Positions 60,441 through 64,000 of a DNA stretch of 64,000 bases are shown here, piece after piece. The number at the start of each line of letters is the position of its first letter. The stretch's first letter is position 1. Position numbers and translations under genes: made by a program. The notes under the pieces were generated by a model. That model made no database searches and had not been told where the DNA came from. It worked only from the letters and a program-made list of their open reading frames with translations. This stretch comes from Peptidiphaga gingivicola (GTDB taxonomy: Bacteria; Actinomycetota; Actinomycetes; Actinomycetales; Actinomycetaceae). Where the stretch lies: the NCBI RefSeq assembly GCF_001652275.1, contig NZ_LVZK01000003.1, positions 62,001 to 126,000 on the forward strand, in the 5' to 3' direction.

Positions 60441-63188
60441 GTGAGCGTGCAGCCCGGTGCATCACCGTTGATCAACGGCCAGCCGAACTACGTACCCGAC
60501 ATCGACGCCGAGGAAACCAGCGAATGGCTCGAGTCGATCGACGACCTCATCCAGACGGGCGGGCCCAAACGCGCCCGCTACATCCTCATGTCCATGGAGG
60601 AGCACGCCCGGCGCAAGGGCGTCGAGACCCCTCCGAACCTCACGACCCCCTATGTCAACACGATTCCCGTCGAGGAGGAGCCCCTTTACCCCGGCGACGA
60701 GACCCTTGAACGCCAGTTCCGCCGCTGGGTCCGATGGAATGCCGCGGTCATGGTCACGCGCCAGCAGCGCCCCGGACTGGCCGTGGGCGGCCACATCTCC
60801 TCTTTCGCCGCGTTGGCCACCCTCTACGAGGTCGGCTTCAACCATTTCTTCCGGGGCAAGGACCATCCCGGGGGCGGCGACCAGGTCTTCTTCCAGGGGC
60901 ATTCTTCTCCCGGCAACTACGCGCGCGCCTTCCTCGAAGGCCGCCTGACCGAGGCGGACCTGGACTCCTTCCGCCAGCAAGTTTCAAGAAAGTCGGGCGG
61001 CCGCGGCCTTCCGTCTTATCCGCACCCGCGCCAAATGCGCGACTTTTGGGAGTTCCCCACCGTCTCCCTCGGCATCGGCCCAGCCGCGGCGATCTACCAG
61101 GCGTGGTTCAACAGGTATGTGAACAACCGGAAGATCAAGGACACAAGCGACCAACGCGTGTGGTGCTTCTTGGGCGACGGCGAAATGGACGAGCCGGAGT
61201 CGCGCGGCCTCCTCCAGCTCGCGGCGACCCAGCAGCTTGACAATCTGACCTTCGTCGTCGACTGCAACCTCCAGCGCCTCGACGGGCCCGTGCGCGGAAA
61301 CGGAAAGATCATCCAGGAGCTCGAGGCCTTCTTCAAGGGCGCAGGCTGGAACGTCATCAAGGTCATCTGGGGGCGCGAATGGGACGTGCTGTTCCAGGCC
61401 GACAAGGAAGGCGCACTCGTCAATCTCATGAACGAGGTGCGCGACGGCGACTACCAGGGGTTCAGGGCCAACGACGGCTCTTTCGTGCGCGATTCGTTCT
61501 TCGGCCGCGATCCGCGGACCAAGGCGATGGTCGCGGACTGGACCGACGATCAGATTTGGTCGCTCAAACGCGGCGGACACGACTATCACAAGGTCTATGC
61601 CGCCTACCGCGCCGCGACGGCCTACAAGGGCCAGCCGACCGTCATTTTGGCCCACACGGTCAAGGGCTACGCCCTCGGGACGAACTTCGCCGGGCGCAAC
61701 TCGACGCACCAGATGAAGAAGCTCAACTCGGCCGACCTCCGCCTGCTGCGCGACACCCTGCACCTGGACATCTCCGACGCGCAGCTCGAGGATCCCTACA
61801 ACGCGCCGTATTTCAAACCCGATCCGAGCGAGCCGGCGATGGAATACATGATCGAGCACCGCAAGCAGCTGGGCGGATACCTTCCCGAACGCCGGGTGTT
61901 CTCCGGAGGGGTCGAGCTTCCCGCCCAGAAACACTACGACGCCATCACCACCGGCTCCGGCAAGCAGAAGGTCGCCACCACCATGGCGCTCGTACGCCTC
62001 ATCAAAGACATCGCCAAGGACAAGGCCTTCGGCTTCAGGCTGGTGCCGATCATTCCCGACGAAGCGCGCACCTTCGGCCTTGACGCGATGTTCCCGACCG
62101 CCAAGATCTTCAACACGCTGGGCCAGCAGTACACCTCCGTGGACCACGACCTGCTCCTTTCCTACAAGGAGTCCGAGAGCGGCCAGCTCATGCACACGGG
62201 CATCTCCGAGTCCGGCTCGGTGGCCGCCTTCCAGGCTGTGGGCACCTCTTACGCGACTCACAACGTCCCGATGGTCCCGTTCTACATCTTCTACTCGATG
62301 TTCGGCTTCCAGCGCACGGGCGACCAGTTCTGGGCAGCGGGCGATCAGATGGCGCGAGGATTCATCGTCGGGGCGACCGCCGGCCGCACGACGTTGGCCG
62401 GCGAGGGCCTGCAGCACATGGACGGGCACTCTCCCGTCCTCGCATCGACCAATCCGGCCATCGTCCAGTACGATCCGGCCTACGCCTATGAGATCGCACA
62501 TATCATGAAGGACGGTTTTGTGCGCATGTACGGCGACGGATCGGACGGGCGCGACCAGAACGTCATGTACTACCTGACTGTGTACAACGAGCCGATTCAT
62601 CAGCCGGCCCAGCCTGACGGCGTCGACGTCGAGGGCATTGTCAAAGGCATCCACCTCCTTGAGCCGGCCGAGGGGGATGGGCCGCGCGTCCAGCTCCTCG
62701 CCTCGGGCGTGGGAGTTCCGTGGGCCCGCGAGGCCAAGCGCATGCTCGCCGGGGACTGGGGCGTGCAGGCCGCCGTGTGGTCCGTCACCTCGTGGTACGA
62801 GCTGCGCAAGGATGCCCTTCAGGCGGACGAGCACAATTTCCTTCACCCGGAGGACGAGCGCCGCGTGCCCTACGTGACCGCCAAGCTGCAGGGCGCCGAG
62901 GGCCCGTTCGTGGCGACGTCGGACTTCGAACACCAGGTTCAGGACGCGATCGCAAGGTGGGTGCCGGGCGATTACTACACGCTCGGCGCCGACGGCTTCG
63001 GTTTCTCGGACACCAGGCCCGCTGCCCGCCGGTTCCTCAAAATCGACGCCGCCTCCATGGCGGTGCGCGCCCTTCAGGGCCTCGCCGACCAAGGCAAGAT
63101 CGACCGGTCGATCGTCAAGCAGGCCATCGACAAATACGACCTGTTCAACCCCAACGCGGCGGATCCGGTTCCCGACGATCTGGCCTGA
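60441..63188 (+). CDS. aceE: Pyruvate dehydrogenase E1 component, homodimeric
   Basis: Thiamine diphosphate enzyme that decarboxylates pyruvate and acetylates the E2 lipoyl group. It has 915 residues, the usual length for AceE. Motifs are [19 protein letters not shown], the ThDP/Mg2+ motif [32 protein letters not shown] (GDG...NN-like), TVKGYALG, and [22 protein letters not shown] 60441 follows AAGGAAG. Works with the E2 and E3 encoded at 34-37 kb. Followed by ybjQ at 11 bases, probably on the same transcript. Confidence 0.97.
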   Translation: MSVQPGASPLINGQPNYVPDIDAEETSEWLESIDDLIQTGGPKRARYILMSMEEHARRKGVETPPNLTTPYVNTIPVEEEPLYPGDETLERQFRRWVRWNAAVMVTRQQRPGLAVGGHISSFAALATLYEVGFNHFFRGKDHPGGGDQVFFQGHSSPGNYARAFLEGRLTEADLDSFRQQVSRKSGGRGLPSYPHPRQMRDFWEFPTVSLGIGPAAAIYQAWFNRYVNNRKIKDTSDQRVWCFLGDGEMDEPESRGLLQLAATQQLDNLTFVVDCNLQRLDGPVRGNGKIIQELEAFFKGAGWNVIKVIWGREWDVLFQADKEGALVNLMNEVRDGDYQGFRANDGSFVRDSFFGRDPRTKAMVADWTDDQIWSLKRGGHDYHKVYAAYRAATAYKGQPTVILAHTVKGYALGTNFAGRNSTHQMKKLNSADLRLLRDTLHLDISDAQLEDPYNAPYFKPDPSEPAMEYMIEHRKQLGGYLPERRVFSGGVELPAQKHYDAITTGSGKQKVATTMALVRLIKDIAKDKAFGFRLVPIIPDEARTFGLDAMFPTAKIFNTLGQQYTSVDHDLLLSYKESESGQLMHTGISESGSVAAFQAVGTSYATHNVPMVPFYIFYSMFGFQRTGDQFWAAGDQMARGFIVGATAGRTTLAGEGLQHMDGHSPVLASTNPAIVQYDPAYAYEIAHIMKDGFVRMYGDGSDGRDQNVMYYLTVYNEPIHQPAQPDGVDVEGIVKGIHLLEPAEGDGPRVQLLASGVGVPWAREAKRMLAGDWGVQAAVWSVTSWYELRKDALQADEHNFLHPEDERRVPYVTAKLQGAEGPFVATSDFEHQVQDAIARWVPGDYYTLGADGFGFSDTRPAARRFLKIDAASMAVRALQGLADQGKIDRSIVKQAIDKYDLFNPNAADPVPDDLA

Positions 63189-63199
63189 AAGGAAACACC

Positions 63200-63532
63200 A
63201 TGATCGTCACCACGACCAACAGCATCGAGGGCTTCAAGATCGACAGATACATCGGTCTGGTCACCGGAGAGGTCATCGCGGGCGTCAACCTGTTCAAGGA
63301 CATCGGCGCGGGCCTGCGCAACCTCTTCGGCGGCCGTTCGCAGGGATACGAGAACGAGCTTCAGACGGCCCGCGAGAGCGCCCAGAAGGAGCTCGTCGAG
63401 CGCGCTGAGAAGCTTGGGGCCGACGCCGTCGTGGGCGTAGACCTCGACTACGAGGTCCTCGGGCAGGGCGACATGCTCATGGTCTCGGTGACGGGCACGG
63501 CCGTGACGCTCTCTTACGGAGGCCAGGCATAG
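63200..63532 (+). CDS. YbjQ/UPF0145 family protein
   Basis: A 110-residue small soluble protein of the YbjQ (DUF74) family, pentameric in known structures, with no established reaction. Conserved are [48 protein letters not shown], and [20 protein letters not shown] 63200 follows AAAGGAAACACC. It lies 11 bases after aceE. Confidence 0.93.
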   Translation: MIVTTTNSIEGFKIDRYIGLVTGEVIAGVNLFKDIGAGLRNLFGGRSQGYENELQTARESAQKELVERAEKLGADAVVGVDLDYEVLGQGDMLMVSVTGTAVTLSYGGQA

Positions 63533-63563
63533 AAGGCGGCCCCCGAAGGAAGGCTCAAGGCTT

Positions 63564-63581
63564 CGGAGCCTAGAGGCTCCG
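63564..63581 (+). terminator. Possible hairpin after ybjQ
   Basis: CGGAGCC, loop TAGA, GGCTCCG. The stem is short and no T-run follows; it lies between convergent genes. Confidence 0.35.
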
Positions 63582-63623
63582 CCGCAGGCGCCTCTCGACG
63601 GGAACCGCAGCCAAGGCGGCGGG

Positions 63624-64000
63624 CTAGGAGACTCCGCAGATCAGCAAGTCAGCCAGTTGGCCGGGGGTCTCCGCCGTTCGCCAGGCCAACGCGTATTCCT
63701 CCTCGGGAGCGGCGCCCCAGCGGACGAGCACGGTCGGCAGGCCGTGCGCGGCCGCGCCGTCGACGTCGTACTTCCTGTCCCCCACCATGACGGCGTTCGA
63801 CGCGTCGACGCCGGCCGCCTCGAGGGCCTCCAATGCGTCCCCGACGATCCAATGCTTGGCCGTGCGGCCGCGGGATTCGTCTGCCCCGCAGACCGCGACG
63901 AAGCGTCGCGCGATGCCCAGGCGCTCAACGAGGGCAACAGCGGCTTCGGTCCTTTTCGACGTGGCGATCGCCATGGGCACGCCCGCCTCGTGCAGGCGCT
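63624..64000 (-). CDS. HAD-family phosphatase, C-terminal part, cut by window end
   Basis: The C-terminal ~125 residues of a phosphoglycolate phosphatase-like HAD hydrolase. Present are motif II (MAIATSKR, Ser/Thr), the motif III lysine region (GRTAKHWIVGDALEAL) and motif IV (AVMVGDRKYDVDGAAAHGLPTVLVRWG, two Asp). The N-terminal nucleophile motif DxDGT and the cap lie beyond the window. It converges with ybjQ. Substrate cannot be named from this part. Confidence 0.85.
   Translation of the reverse strand, partial: RLHEAGVPMAIATSKRTEAAVALVERLGIARRFVAVCGADESRGRTAKHWIVGDALEALEAAGVDASNAVMVGDRKYDVDGAAAHGLPTVLVRWGAAPEEEYALAWRTAETPGQLADLLICGVS

Overview
The window is chromosomal DNA from a high-GC Gram-positive actinobacterium. 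The gene families and their order point to Actinomycetales, most likely the Actinomycetaceae (Actinomyces/Schaalia-like). I cannot fix the genus from sequence alone. Support comes from actinobacterial families (DUF7455, DUF4192, DUF3043, DUF4191, DUF3052, class II DAHP synthase, GlnE, an exonuclease/GIY-YIG fusion) and from the many likely leaderless starts. Gene order also resembles the Mycobacterium tuberculosis Rv2173-Rv2241 interval: idsA2/Rv2175c/pknL/aroG; the exonuclease-UvrC hybrid and trpD; pyrD and an M20 dipeptidase; pepB, dlaT, the DUF4191 gene, glnA1-glnE-glnA2, panB, CT398/NIF3, DUF3052, aceE.

Layout. 1-8.6 kb: a truncated type II topoisomerase B subunit, DUF7455, a DnaQ-like exonuclease, the principal sigma factor with a very long low-complexity N-terminus, and the glycine cleavage operon gcvT-gcvH-gcvP. 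9.1-11.0 kb: an accessory trio resembling type VII secretion (WXG100/ESX) substrates. 11-25 kb: DUF4192, polyprenyl synthetase, Rv2175c-like regulator, LysM/transglycosylase, PASTA kinase, aroG, PPi-dependent phosphofructokinase, exonuclease/GIY-YIG protein, trpD, a lone receiver domain. 25-34 kb: sodA, FKBP lipoprotein, erpA, a divergent glycerate kinase, M20 dipeptidase, DUF3043, pyrD, and a leucyl aminopeptidase gene broken by one in-frame TGA. 34-38 kb: lpdA and a two-lipoyl-domain E2. 38-49 kb: a nitrogen block (DUF4191, glnA1, a polar amino acid ABC transporter, a histidine phosphatase, glnE, glnA2). 49-55 kb: DUF2207, panB, map, RNase P RNA, yaaA, a CT398-type protein without its zinc ribbon, NIF3. 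55-60 kb: a large sortase-anchored surface protein, an AT-rich gap, a frameshifted siderophore-interacting protein, a small acidic protein, tRNA-Val(TAC), DUF3052. 60-64 kb: aceE, ybjQ, and a HAD phosphatase cut by the window end.

How they work together. Most of the window is core metabolism: one-carbon/glycine, aromatic amino acids and tryptophan, pyrimidines, glycolysis by PPi-PFK, the pyruvate/2-oxo acid dehydrogenase parts (E1 aceE, E2, E3), and glutamine synthesis with its adenylyltransferase. The nitrogen block is notable because an amino acid importer sits between glnA1 and glnE-glnA2, so uptake and assimilation genes share one locus.

Most unusual: (i) the WXG100-like trio with a YxxxD signal and no visible secretion machinery; (ii) a LANTG surface protein whose N-terminal domain has the Cys...Gln layout of thioester adhesins; (iii) two single-event lesions, a Gly-to-TGA nonsense change in the aminopeptidase and a one-base frameshift in the siderophore-interacting protein; (iv) short tandem duplications that repeatedly span stop codons; (v) A-tracts phased at 20-21 bp, a 4x20-bp repeat and a 28-bp dyad in the region ahead of the amino acid transporter.
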